DNA of 14,730 nt from an uncultured Collinsella sp. (GTDB lineage: Bacteria > Actinomycetota > Coriobacteriia > Coriobacteriales > Coriobacteriaceae): NCBI GenBank assembly GCA_902494585.1, contig CABUUD010000040.1, positions 1-14,730 of the forward strand. Reading direction: 5' to 3'. The notes beneath the pieces are model-generated. The model did not search any database and was not told the origin of the DNA. It saw nothing but the letters and a program-made list of their open reading frames with translations. A program made the position numbers and the translations under genes. Positions within the stretch are counted from its first letter, which is position 1. Each line of letters begins with the position of its first letter. Below are positions 1 to 6,735 of the stretch, piece by piece.

Positions 1-500
1 CGCTGGCGCTCGGCCGAGACCTCGCCGATGCAGAACATGCGGCTCGAGTCGCTAAAGTAGCCGTCTAGGATCGTAGAGCAGTCCACGTTGATGATGTCGC
101 CCTCGTGCAGCACGTCCGTATCACAGGGAATGCCGTGGCAGACGACGTCGTTGATCGAGGTGCACACGCTCTTGGGATAGCCCTCGTAGTTGAGGTCGGC
201 CGGCGTGCCGCCGTGCTCAACGGTGTAGTCGTAGATCATCTGGTCGATCTGGTTGGTGGTCATGCCCGCGGCGATGTGCTCGCCTACGTAATCGAGCACG
301 CCCACGTTGATGGCGGCCGAGCGCTTGATGCCCTCGATATCGGCGGGCGTCTTGTAGAGCGTGCGGGGCAGAACCTCCCAGCCCTCTTCCCACAAGCGCT
401 CGAGGCGCTCATCAAAGGTGCTATGGCATTTCTTATATTTTTTGCCGCTGCCGCACCAGCAAGCGTCGTTGCGGCCGGGCACGGGTCCTTTGTCAAACAT
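1..500 (-). CDS. map: Methionine aminopeptidase, type I, with N-terminal SEC-C zinc motif (3' end outside window)
   Basis: This cobalt/iron-type metalloprotease removes the initiator methionine from nascent proteins in the cytoplasm. The visible 166 residues begin MFDKGPVPGR. A SEC-C motif follows at residues 14-26 (C14, C16, C25, H26; CxCx8CH), a small zinc-binding module that in this family is thought to help ribosome association. The M24 peptidase fold then begins: H122 in VCHGIP matches the substrate-binding His of E. coli MetAP, and D140 (INVD) and D151 (YFSDSSRMF) match the first two metal ligands. The remaining ligands (His, Glu, Glu) lie beyond the window edge. The start is supported by a GAAAGGAAG ribosome binding site about 6 nt upstream. 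A likely promoter lies just upstream (see 526-554). The radical SAM gene at 661-1437 lies upstream in the same direction, but a large inverted repeat separates them, so co-transcription is uncertain. Family assignment is near certain. Confidence 0.95.
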   Translation of the reverse strand, partial: MFDKGPVPGRNDACWCGSGKKYKKCHSTFDERLERLWEEGWEVLPRTLYKTPADIEGIKRSAAINVGVLDYVGEHIAAGMTTNQIDQMIYDYTVEHGGTPADLNYEGYPKSVCTSINDVVCHGIPCDTDVLHEGDIINVDCSTILDGYFSDSSRMFCIGEVSAERQ

Positions 501-525
501 GGCTAACTTCCTTTCATCCGCAGCT

Positions 526-554
526 AGTATAGCCCACTCACGCGTCCATAAAAG
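526..554 (-). promoter_or_regulatory. Candidate promoter for map
   Basis: On the minus strand a good -10 hexamer, TATACT, lies at 531-526, with a poor -35 (CTTTTA at 554-549) at 17-bp spacing. The predicted transcription start would give a leader of about 18 nt before the map ATG at 500. The weak -35 directly abuts the right-hand end (minus-strand reading) of the inverted repeat at 553-619, so that repeat could act as an upstream operator or activator site. Confidence 0.4.
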
Positions 555-619
555 TTGCGGTGATATAGTTCCGATTTAAGCGGTTTAACAGCACAAATAG
601 GAACTATATCACCGCAACT
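553..619. repeat. Perfect 20-bp inverted repeat between map and the radical SAM gene
   Basis: Positions 553-572 (containing gcggtgatatagttcc) are the exact reverse complement of 600-619. After one mismatch the pairing continues four more base pairs (574-577 with 595-598), leaving a 17-nt loop. On the minus strand the stem is followed by ACTTTTATGG, so it could terminate the radical SAM transcript. The long AT-containing stem and its position against the map -35 fit an operator or a mobile repeat equally well. No target-site duplication and no second copy were seen in this window. Confidence 0.8.
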
Positions 620-660
620 GATGGGGCGGGATGGCGGGCACTGGCTGCTGCGTGGTTTTG

Positions 661-1437
661 CTAGTAGCTCACCTGGCAAGGGATGCCGAGGGCGCGCACG
701 CGTGCAGCAATCTTGTCGAGCACCTCGGGCGCCGCTTTAGCAAGGCCGGCGACCGGTGTTTCGCGCGCCACCGTGTAAATGGTCGCCTCCTGTGGGCGAA
801 TGCGCTCGAGCGCCGAGAGCCAAGGGCCAACGTACTCCTCGCCGGTGTTATCGAGAGACTTGCCCCGGTACTCACCGCTCAAAAACATCGTCTGGATAAT
901 GACGCGGCCGTTAAAGCTCGCGAACGTCTCGATCTGGTGCTCTACATCGTAGGGGCCAACGGGCTGGTCGAGCAGCTGGATAAAAGCCGGGTCGACCGTA
1001 TCGAGCTTGAGGATGTTGTCGTCGACCATCATGAGCGCATCGTGTACCTGGGGACGGTCGGCGCGCGTGCCGTTGGAAAGCACGGCAATCTTGGTGTTTG
1101 GGGCCAGCTCGTCGCGCAGCGCGACGGCGCCGGCGATGGCCTGCGGAAACTCCGGTGCGGCGGTGGGCTCGCCGTTGCCTGCGAAGGTGATTACATCGGG
1201 GAGCTCGCCCTCGGCTGCCATCTCGCGCAGCTTTACCTCGAGCGCGTCGAGTACCACGGCAGCTGTGTTGTACGGCTCATGGCAGGGGCGCTCAGCGTTG
1301 AGACCGTTTTCGCAGTAAATGCAGTCGAACGTGCAGATTTTGCCGCTGGCCGGCATCATGTTGACGCCGAGCGAGAGACCAAGGCGACGGCTGCGAACGG
1401 GCCCAAAGATGGGGCTGGCATTCAAAAACGTAGACAT
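661..1437 (-). CDS. Radical SAM protein, COG0731-like
   Basis: This is a 258-aa radical S-adenosylmethionine protein. The cluster-binding motif C35-x3-C39-x2-C42 (CTFDCIYC) lies near the N-terminus, where three cysteines hold a 4Fe-4S cluster. AGNGEPT further on resembles the SAM-contacting GGEP-type motif. The opening GPVRSRRLGLSLGVNMMP is typical of the group annotated as Fe-S oxidoreductases related to wyosine-base TYW1 enzymes. The bacterial members have no firmly known substrate, so I assign no reaction. I place the start at the ATG at 1437 because GGAG lies 9 nt upstream. An ATG two codons earlier (1443) sits only 3 nt from the same site, and the frame stays open further upstream without good start signals. 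The gene is divergent from the hydrolase at 1663. Its leader holds an inverted repeat at 1486-1510. Confidence 0.88.
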   Translation of the reverse strand: MSTFLNASPIFGPVRSRRLGLSLGVNMMPASGKICTFDCIYCENGLNAERPCHEPYNTAAVVLDALEVKLREMAAEGELPDVITFAGNGEPTAAPEFPQAIAGAVALRDELAPNTKIAVLSNGTRADRPQVHDALMMVDDNILKLDTVDPAFIQLLDQPVGPYDVEHQIETFASFNGRVIIQTMFLSGEYRGKSLDNTGEEYVGPWLSALERIRPQEATIYTVARETPVAGLAKAAPEVLDKIAARVRALGIPCQVSY

Positions 1438-1485
1438 AGGCATATGCTCCTCAAGACAATTGTGCCTAAGCATAGCATCGGCTCC

Positions 1486-1510
1486 AAAGCAAGGTGCGGG
1501 CTCTTGCTTT
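1486..1510. repeat. 8-bp perfect inverted repeat in the radical SAM leader
   Basis: AAAGCAAG (1486-1493) and CTTGCTTT (1503-1510) are exact reverse complements around a 9-nt loop, about 50 nt upstream of the radical SAM start. There is no T-run after the stem on either strand, so an operator or leader stem is more likely than a terminator. Its role is unknown. Confidence 0.5.
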
Positions 1511-1608
1511 ACAAGTTTCGTTTTTTCACGTCGCTCATTATGCCGTGCCATGAAAAGCCTCGGGTCGGGTACAGTTAATCTGTTAACAAGTCGTAAGGCA
1601 ATGCGGGT

Positions 1609-1640
1609 CCATCCAATCGTACTGACGTGCAACTGGATGG
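1609..1640 (+). repeat. Leader stem-loop upstream of the alpha/beta hydrolase
   Basis: CCATCCAAT (1609-1617) pairs with ACTGGATGG (1632-1640) at 8 of 9 positions, with a 14-nt loop, and ends 22 nt before the hydrolase start. It could be an mRNA leader structure or an operator. Nothing in the sequence identifies a ligand or regulator. Confidence 0.4.
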
Positions 1641-1662
1641 GCGTTGATGATGGGGGCACAAC

Positions 1663-2460
1663 ATGGATTTTACGGTCGAGAATGCGGGCACCACGATCGC
1701 CTGCCGCGAGTATGCCGGCCCGGATGTATCGTCCGATACACCCGCCTTGGTGTGCGTGCACGGTGCGTGCGTCGACGGTGTCTTTTTTGACGGCATCGCC
1801 CGCGAGCTCGCCTGTGACTATCGCGTCATTACCTACGACCGCCGCGGTTGCGGCGAGAGCGGCGACGCTGCAGACGGACGCTACGACCTCGCCGTCCAGG
1901 CCGCCGACCTGCAGGCCGTTATCGAGCATATTGGCACTCCGGCAAACGTGCTCGCGCACAGTGCCGGTACGCTGGTGACTCTGGAGCTTCTCCGTGCAAA
2001 CCCCGCCATAATCTCGCGTGCGATCCTGCATGAACCCGCCGTGACGGATGAGGGTGCCGGTCTGGGCGCGGCCCCGGTTTTGCTAGAGATGATCGCCGCG
2101 GGAAAGGTCTCCAGGGCATTACGGGCCTTCCTGGGCGCCATCGGCGATTCGGACCCTGAGGCCCCCAAGTTAACCGAGGCAGAAGCCAAGCATGCCCTGC
2201 GCAACGGTCGCAGTTTCATGGCAAACGAATATGGGATTACTATGACCTGCGTTCCCGATTGGGATAGCGTCCGTGCGTCGAAAACGGTGGCCGCCGTGCT
2301 CCTGGGCGAGCTCTCGATTGGCACGCCTCGCGAGGCGGGCACGAGGGTGGCGGCTGAGCTTTTGGACTGTCCGCTCGTAATGGTTCCCGGCGCGCACAAC
2401 GGCCTGCGCGATCGCTCGGGAGCGGCTGCCCAGACTGTCCTTGGCATCCTGGGGCTCTAA
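1663..2460 (+). CDS. Alpha/beta-fold hydrolase
   Basis: This is a 265-aa protein of the alpha/beta hydrolase superfamily, probably a cytoplasmic esterase-like enzyme; the substrate cannot be inferred. The oxyanion-hole region is VCVHGACVDG (about 31-39). YDRRGCGESG (58-67) is the typical strand-turn after it. The nucleophile elbow is AHSAG with Ser100, where the usual first Gly of GxSxG is Ala. The candidate catalytic His is H245 in PGAHNGL. The acid residue is not clear: the position where an Asp is usual reads GELSIGTP. No signal peptide or membrane segment is visible. The start is chosen at MDFTVENAG, preceded by a GGGGG purine run 6 nt upstream. The gene is divergent from the radical SAM gene, and a separate 211-nt gap divides it from the signalling gene downstream, so it is probably monocistronic. 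Confidence 0.88.
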   Translation: MDFTVENAGTTIACREYAGPDVSSDTPALVCVHGACVDGVFFDGIARELACDYRVITYDRRGCGESGDAADGRYDLAVQAADLQAVIEHIGTPANVLAHSAGTLVTLELLRANPAIISRAILHEPAVTDEGAGLGAAPVLLEMIAAGKVSRALRAFLGAIGDSDPEAPKLTEAEAKHALRNGRSFMANEYGITMTCVPDWDSVRASKTVAAVLLGELSIGTPREAGTRVAAELLDCPLVMVPGAHNGLRDRSGAAAQTVLGILGL

Positions 2461-2505
2461 CACCCGCAATAGCCAAAGCAGGCTTCATCCGCAAACGTTT
2501 CGGCA

Positions 2506-2627
2506 TTGTTAACAAATGTGTTCAAAACCTCACGTCTACGGCTTCAATCGCGCCGTCTGCCAACTCATAAAAATGTAACAGCATTTACGTGCTTACCTGC
2601 ATCGGCAAGGTGTTACCCTTGTAACAC
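2506..2627. promoter_or_regulatory. Regulatory region upstream of the HD-GYP gene with palindromic sites
   Basis: The 211-nt gap between the hydrolase and the signalling gene has no hairpin terminator that I can see, but it holds two palindromes. One is TTGTTAACAA (2506-2515, exact); the other is GTGTTAC-CCTT-GTAACAC (2610-2627, exact 7-bp arms). There is also a single TGTAACA at 2574-2580. A weak promoter-like pair, TTCAAT and CATAAA at 17-bp spacing, ends near 2572. The symmetric GTGTTAC/GTAACAC site lies about 45 nt before the start codon and would suit a repressor. The regulator is unknown. Confidence 0.4.
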
Positions 2628-2671
2628 TTGGAACCCACCGCTACCATGCGAAGCTATCGAAAGGGCCCCAT

Positions 2672-4552
2672 ATGCTCAATAATCACGAGGTCAATCTAAC
2701 CGACGAGGAGGCTGCCGCCGAGGTCGCCCGTGTCGCGAAGACCTACCCCGTGGTACGCTTACTGTCGGCCGATCAGATTAAGAGCGAGCCTAACTGCCTG
2801 CTCGCCGGCGATCGCTGCCCTTGTTTGCGCCAGGCAAGTCTTGAGGCCTTGACAGATTCCGATGAGGTGTCGGAGCAACTGCTCAACGATGGCGTTGAGT
2901 ACCGCGCTCGCCTGCGCCCTCTGAAGGTCGAGGGCGAGCCTCATGTCCTGCTGATGGTGCGTCCGATCGATGGGCAAGAGGCCGCAAAAGAGGACCTTGT
3001 CTACACCGACGTGCTGACGAGCGTGCACAATCGCCGATATTACGAGGAAAAGCTCCGTAGCGCCCGCATGAATGCCGGCGTTGCGATGATCGACCTTGAT
3101 GATTTTAGGGTCTTCAACGATACGTGTGGCCGTCATGCCGGCGACCTTGCGCTCGGTGCCGTGGCGACAGCCATGCGCAGCGGAATCCGTTCGACTGACG
3201 AGCTTGTGCGCTATGGCTGCGACAAGTTTGTGGTTGTCATGCCCAATATTCCCTCCGATGACTTCACCCGTCGCCTGCATCAGGTGTCCGATGCCGTTCG
3301 TTCCACGATTATTCCGGGCCATGAGTACGTGAGCTTGACGGCATGTGTTGGTGGCGTTCGTATTCATGGCGAGACGGTCGATGAGGGCGTTGGCCGCGCT
3401 GTCCAGTTACTGAGCCGCGCTAAGGCAAAAGCCGGTACGGTCGTGACCGATGCCGATTCCATCGAGGCCTTCCAAAGCGAAAAGCCTTTGGTACTTATTG
3501 TCGATGACTCCGAGATGAACCGAGTCATTCTCAGCGAGATGCTCAAGGACGAGTATTGCATCCTCGAGGCCGACAACGGTCGTGCGGCGCTCGACATTGT
3601 CGACCGCTATGGCGATGAGTTGTCGCTCGTGCTGCTGGACATTGTCATGCCGGGCATAAGCGGCTTTGAGGTGCTGGCCGGTCTGTCGCGCCGATCAGTT
3701 GGTGACAATCTGCCTGTCATCATGATTTCGAGCGAAGACTCCGATGATATGGTTCTGCGCGCGTACGAGCTGGGCGCCTCAGACTATATCAACCGCCCGT
3801 TTGACTCCCGTGTCGTGCGCCGCCGCGTAAGCAACACCATCCGCCTATACGCCAAACAGCGCCGCCTGACGAACCTGCTGTCCCAGCAGTACAACGAGCG
3901 CGTCAAGAACAGTCGCATGCTCATCGACATCATGGCCGGCGTCATGGAGCTTCGCAACGGCGAGAGCGGCAGGCACGTTACGAACATCGAGAAGCTGACC
4001 GAGCTGCTGCTTGGCTGTCTGGTCCAGCGTAGCGACACCATTTCCCTTGACAATGAGGAGCGCTCCACGATTGCCCTGGCTTCGGCGCTGCACGATATCG
4101 GCAAGATGTCGATTGACGATGCGATTCTCAACAAACCCGGGCACCTTACGCCCGAGGAGTTCGAGATTATGAAGACGCATACCACAATCGGCGCCGACAT
4201 GCTGCTTGAGCTGGGTAGCCATCACGCCGGCAATGCGCTTATGGAATATGCGTACCAGATTGCGCGTTGGCATCACGAGCGCTGGGACGGCAAGGGTTAT
4301 CCCGATGGCCTTAAGGGCGACGAAATTCCCATTGCCGCACAGGTGGTTTCGGTGGCCGACGTGTACGATGCTCTGACGAGCGTGCGCGTGTACAAGGACG
4401 CTATCCCGCACAAGGCGGCAATTCAGATGATCCTGGATGGTAAGTGCGGCACCTTTAACCCGCTGCTGCTCGATTGTCTGCTCGAGGTGCAAGACCAAAT
4501 TGCCGAGACGTTGGCACGCCCCGCTGATGTCGTCGCGTTTCCCACGATTTAG
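2672..4552 (+). CDS. Hybrid c-di-GMP signalling protein: PAS-like, degenerate GGDEF, receiver, HD-GYP phosphodiesterase
   Basis: This is a soluble 626-aa cytoplasmic regulator. Residues 1-105 look PAS-like and carry C42, C49 and C51. Residues about 110-262 form a GGDEF fold: the metal-site region DLDDF (141-145) and NDxxGRHAGD are kept, but the signature is GCDKF (182-186) in place of GGDEF, so diguanylate cyclase activity is unlikely. The RxxD inhibitory-site motif (R173-D176) sits exactly five residues before it. Residues 272-388 are a receiver with acidic pair D278/D279 and phospho-acceptor D323; the usual conserved Lys before PF is Arg (NRPF, 374-377). Residues about 415-610 are a complete HD-GYP domain: H435, H474-D475, H503, H534-H535, GYP 542-544 and D563, so it should hydrolyse c-di-GMP. 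There is no DNA-binding or membrane segment. A purine-rich AAAGGG lies 6 nt before the ATG. The Hpt gene follows 24 nt downstream. Confidence 0.93.
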   Translation: MLNNHEVNLTDEEAAAEVARVAKTYPVVRLLSADQIKSEPNCLLAGDRCPCLRQASLEALTDSDEVSEQLLNDGVEYRARLRPLKVEGEPHVLLMVRPIDGQEAAKEDLVYTDVLTSVHNRRYYEEKLRSARMNAGVAMIDLDDFRVFNDTCGRHAGDLALGAVATAMRSGIRSTDELVRYGCDKFVVVMPNIPSDDFTRRLHQVSDAVRSTIIPGHEYVSLTACVGGVRIHGETVDEGVGRAVQLLSRAKAKAGTVVTDADSIEAFQSEKPLVLIVDDSEMNRVILSEMLKDEYCILEADNGRAALDIVDRYGDELSLVLLDIVMPGISGFEVLAGLSRRSVGDNLPVIMISSEDSDDMVLRAYELGASDYINRPFDSRVVRRRVSNTIRLYAKQRRLTNLLSQQYNERVKNSRMLIDIMAGVMELRNGESGRHVTNIEKLTELLLGCLVQRSDTISLDNEERSTIALASALHDIGKMSIDDAILNKPGHLTPEEFEIMKTHTTIGADMLLELGSHHAGNALMEYAYQIARWHHERWDGKGYPDGLKGDEIPIAAQVVSVADVYDALTSVRVYKDAIPHKAAIQMILDGKCGTFNPLLLDCLLEVQDQIAETLARPADVVAFPTI

Positions 4553-4576
4553 TTTGACCAAAGGAGTTTTTAATCC

Positions 4577-4933
4577 ATGATTTCCATGCGTGAGGCGTAT
4601 GAGAAGATCGGCGCCAATTATGATGACGCGTGCGCTCGGCTGATGGGCGAGGAAATGCTCGCCCGCTTTGCCCTCAAGTTTTTGGATGACGAGAGCATGG
4701 ACAAGCTGGAGGCAGCCATGGCGGCGGGAGACGCCGAAGGTGCGTTTATGGCAGCGCACACGCTCAAGGGCGTGAGCCAGAACCTGGGATTCGATAATCT
4801 GTACGAGCCGGCGGTCGTGGTAACCGAAGCACTGCGTGGTGCCGATGCCGTTGACGGCGCTCGCGAGGGGATGCATGCGCTGCAGCAGCAATATGCGGCT
4901 ACGATGTCGGCCCTGCGCGAGGCGGCCGAATAA
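4577..4933 (+). CDS. Hpt-domain histidine phosphotransfer protein
   Basis: This is a 118-aa single-domain histidine phosphotransfer protein. The phosphorylatable histidine is H61 in AHTLKGVSQNLGF, the standard Hpt signature. The rest is predicted helical, with a length that fits a bare four-helix Hpt module. It would carry phosphate between receivers in a multi-step phosphorelay. The start has a strong AGGAG site 11 nt upstream. The gene lies 24 nt after the receiver/HD-GYP gene, on the same strand and before a shared terminator, so the two are very probably one transcript. Their products probably act together: Hpt could donate phosphate to D323 of the upstream protein or drain it. No histidine kinase is in the window, so the phosphate source is unknown. 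Confidence 0.9.
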   Translation: MISMREAYEKIGANYDDACARLMGEEMLARFALKFLDDESMDKLEAAMAAGDAEGAFMAAHTLKGVSQNLGFDNLYEPAVVVTEALRGADAVDGAREGMHALQQQYAATMSALREAAE

Positions 4934-4978
4934 GGGCTTGCGAGCCTTGGACTGTGTGCCGGCAGCATATAGGTAATA

Positions 4979-5020
4979 GGGCGCCCCGCCGGACCATGTG
5001 GCCGGCGGGGCGCCCCTTTT
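4979..5020 (+). terminator. Rho-independent terminator after the HD-GYP/Hpt operon
   Basis: A 14-bp perfect GC-rich stem (4979-4992 with 5002-5015, arm GGGCGCCCCGCCGG) and a 9-nt loop are followed by CTTTT. It ends 20 nt before the stop codon of the converging gamma-glutamyl hydrolase gene. It probably also limits read-through from that side, although the reverse strand has only a poor T-run. Confidence 0.88.
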
Positions 5021-5039
5021 GTGTTGTGCTGTCCGTGAA

Positions 5040-5849
5040 CTAACGGGCCTGCTTGACCTTTGCCGCTGCCTCGACAAACGACTTCCACAGGTTAAAGTCG
5101 GTCTCGAGCGTCTTCCACGTGTACTCGGGGTGCCATTGCACACCCAAGCAGAACGGCTGGCCTTCGACCTCGATGCACTCGGGAACGCCGTCGGTTGCCT
5201 TGGCGACCAAGCGCGTGCTTTTACCCAGACGCTCGACGCAGCAGTGGTGTGCGGAGTTGGTCTGGATCAGCCTGTGCCCGCCAACCGCGCGCTCCAACAG
5301 CGAACCCGGCACGACCTCGACGGGATGCACGGGGTCGTTGAGCACGTGGGTGTGGCGCCACTGCGTGCGGCCCTCGCGAGCGCCCAGGCTCGGCACGTCC
5401 ATGCACAGGGTGCCGCCAGTGGCGACGTTGAGCAGCTGCGTGCCGCGGCAGGTGGTAAAGAGCGGCTTCTTGGCGCGAAGCACCTCGTTAACCAGCTTAA
5501 ACTCAAAACGGTCGCGAATCTCGCAGCACAGCGTGGGATCGTAAGGACGCTCGTCGCCCCAACGTTTGGGGTTGACGTCCGGGCCGCCGGGAATAGCGAC
5601 ACCATCGGCGATTTCCACGTAATGACGGATGACCTCAATGTCCTCGGTGATGGACATCTGCAGTGGCAGGCCGCCGGCGGCAAGGATGGCATCGACAAAG
5701 ACGCTTGCGATTTCCTCGTTGGGAGAGAGCGTCTCGCTTAAAAACGGCTTTGCATCTTCCCAGCGCGGCGCGACGAGGATGAGCGGACGGTCGGCGGGGG
5801 CGACGTCGACGTGCGGGGTATAGGACGAGGAAGTACGTGTTCCGATCAT
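5040..5849 (-). CDS. Gamma-glutamyl-gamma-aminobutyrate hydrolase-like class I glutamine amidotransferase (peptidase C26)
   Basis: This 269-aa cytoplasmic enzyme of the PuuD/peptidase C26 family hydrolyses gamma-glutamyl amide bonds. The best-known member, PuuD of putrescine degradation, cleaves gamma-glutamyl-GABA to glutamate and GABA. Family features in order are GGPDVNPKRWGDE (88-100), the nucleophile C134 in TTCRGTQLLN, and the catalytic pair H240 and E242 in QWHPEYTW. The triad is complete. I place the start at MIGTRTSSSY (5849); the frame is open further upstream through the end of the ATPase gene, but that stretch does not resemble the family. The ribosome binding site is weak (GAAAG, about 9 nt away). 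It is the last gene of the amino acid ABC operon, 85 nt after the ATPase. This placement suggests that the imported solute contains or yields gamma-glutamyl compounds, but the exact substrate is not determined. There is no signal peptide. Confidence 0.9.
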   Translation of the reverse strand: MIGTRTSSSYTPHVDVAPADRPLILVAPRWEDAKPFLSETLSPNEEIASVFVDAILAAGGLPLQMSITEDIEVIRHYVEIADGVAIPGGPDVNPKRWGDERPYDPTLCCEIRDRFEFKLVNEVLRAKKPLFTTCRGTQLLNVATGGTLCMDVPSLGAREGRTQWRHTHVLNDPVHPVEVVPGSLLERAVGGHRLIQTNSAHHCCVERLGKSTRLVAKATDGVPECIEVEGQPFCLGVQWHPEYTWKTLETDFNLWKSFVEAAAKVKQAR

Positions 5850-5934
5850 TGGTGTTGCTTTCGAATCCGGGTGGACATGGCACAGGGGTGCGCGGGACAA
5901 ACGCTGGTGATGAATTTGCCCGCTGGCAATTGGG

Positions 5935-6699
5935 TTAGTGGCCCTTGATGGAGTTGAGGAAGTCCTGGGCGCGCTTGGTCTGGGGGTGGTCGAAGAACTC
6001 GTCGGGCGTGCCGGTTTCCACGATTTGGCCGTCGGCCATAAACACGACACGGTCGGCCACGCGGCGGGCAAAGTTCATCTCGTGCGTGATGACGATCATC
6101 GTCATGCCCTGCTGGGCCAGACGGACCATGACCTCGAGCACCTCGTTGATCATTTCGGGATCGAGGGCACTTGTGGGCTCGTCAAAGAGCATGGCCTTGG
6201 GTTGCATGGCAAGCGAGCGGGCGATGGCTACGCGCTGCTGCTGGCCGCCCGAAAGCTGTGCGGGCACCTTATCGGCCTGCTCGGCAACGCCTACGCGGCT
6301 CAGCAGATCCATGGCGCGCTCACGGGCCTCATCCTTGGAGACACCCAGCACATCGACCGGTCCCAGCATGACGTTCTGCAGCACCGTCATATGTGCAAAC
6401 AGGTTGAACTGTTGGAACACCATGCCCAGTTCGGCGCGCATGCGGGCAAGGTCCTTGCCTTCTTGCGGCAGGGGCTCGCCTTCGATGAGGATCTCGCCCG
6501 AGTCGATGGTTTCCAGGCGGTTGATGGTGCGGCACATGGTCGACTTGCCCGAGCCCGAGGGGCCAATTACAACGACGACCTCGCCGCGGTCGACCGAGAG
6601 ATTGATGTCGTTGAGGACGTGCTGGTCGCCATAGTGCTTATCGACGTGTTTGAGCTCGATCAGCGGCTGATTGCCGGTGGAAGAGGTGCTCTGTGCCAT
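5935..6699 (-). CDS. Polar amino acid ABC transporter ATP-binding protein (GlnQ/GluA type)
   Basis: This 254-aa ATPase powers the two permeases encoded upstream. The nucleotide-binding motifs are all intact: Walker A GPSGSGKST (46-54), Q-loop FQQFNLF (95-101), signature LSGGQQQR (149-156), Walker B MLFDEPTSALD (170-180) and H-loop ITHEM with H206. The length and these motifs are those of the polar amino acid family (glutamine, glutamate, arginine and similar). The start at MAQSTSSTGN has an AAGGAG site 9 nt upstream. The gene starts 36 nt after the stop of permease 2 and is followed after 85 nt by the gamma-glutamyl hydrolase. Specificity cannot be read from the ATPase, so I give no gene symbol. 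Confidence 0.95.
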   Translation of the reverse strand: MAQSTSSTGNQPLIELKHVDKHYGDQHVLNDINLSVDRGEVVVVIGPSGSGKSTMCRTINRLETIDSGEILIEGEPLPQEGKDLARMRAELGMVFQQFNLFAHMTVLQNVMLGPVDVLGVSKDEARERAMDLLSRVGVAEQADKVPAQLSGGQQQRVAIARSLAMQPKAMLFDEPTSALDPEMINEVLEVMVRLAQQGMTMIVITHEMNFARRVADRVVFMADGQIVETGTPDEFFDHPQTKRAQDFLNSIKGH

Positions 6700-6735
6700 G
6701 GTGCTCGGCTCCTTATGACTCGAAATGGTAAAGCG

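Noticed and set aside
553..619. Insertion sequence or MITE with target duplication
   Set aside because: The flanks show no direct duplication and there is no internal transposase; it is kept only as an inverted repeat.
631..1578. 315-codon plus-strand open frame across the radical SAM gene
   Set aside because: It lies opposite a protein with an intact CxxxCxxC motif, and its own translation shows no recognisable domain.
1438..2031. Longer N-terminus for the radical SAM protein (open frame to 2031)
   Set aside because: The extension would overlap the divergent hydrolase gene, is not family-like, and lacks a better ribosome binding site than the one before 1437.
3845..5143. 432-codon minus-strand open frame opposite the HD-GYP and Hpt genes
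   Set aside because: It runs through the terminator and both well-supported genes, and has no recognisable motif.
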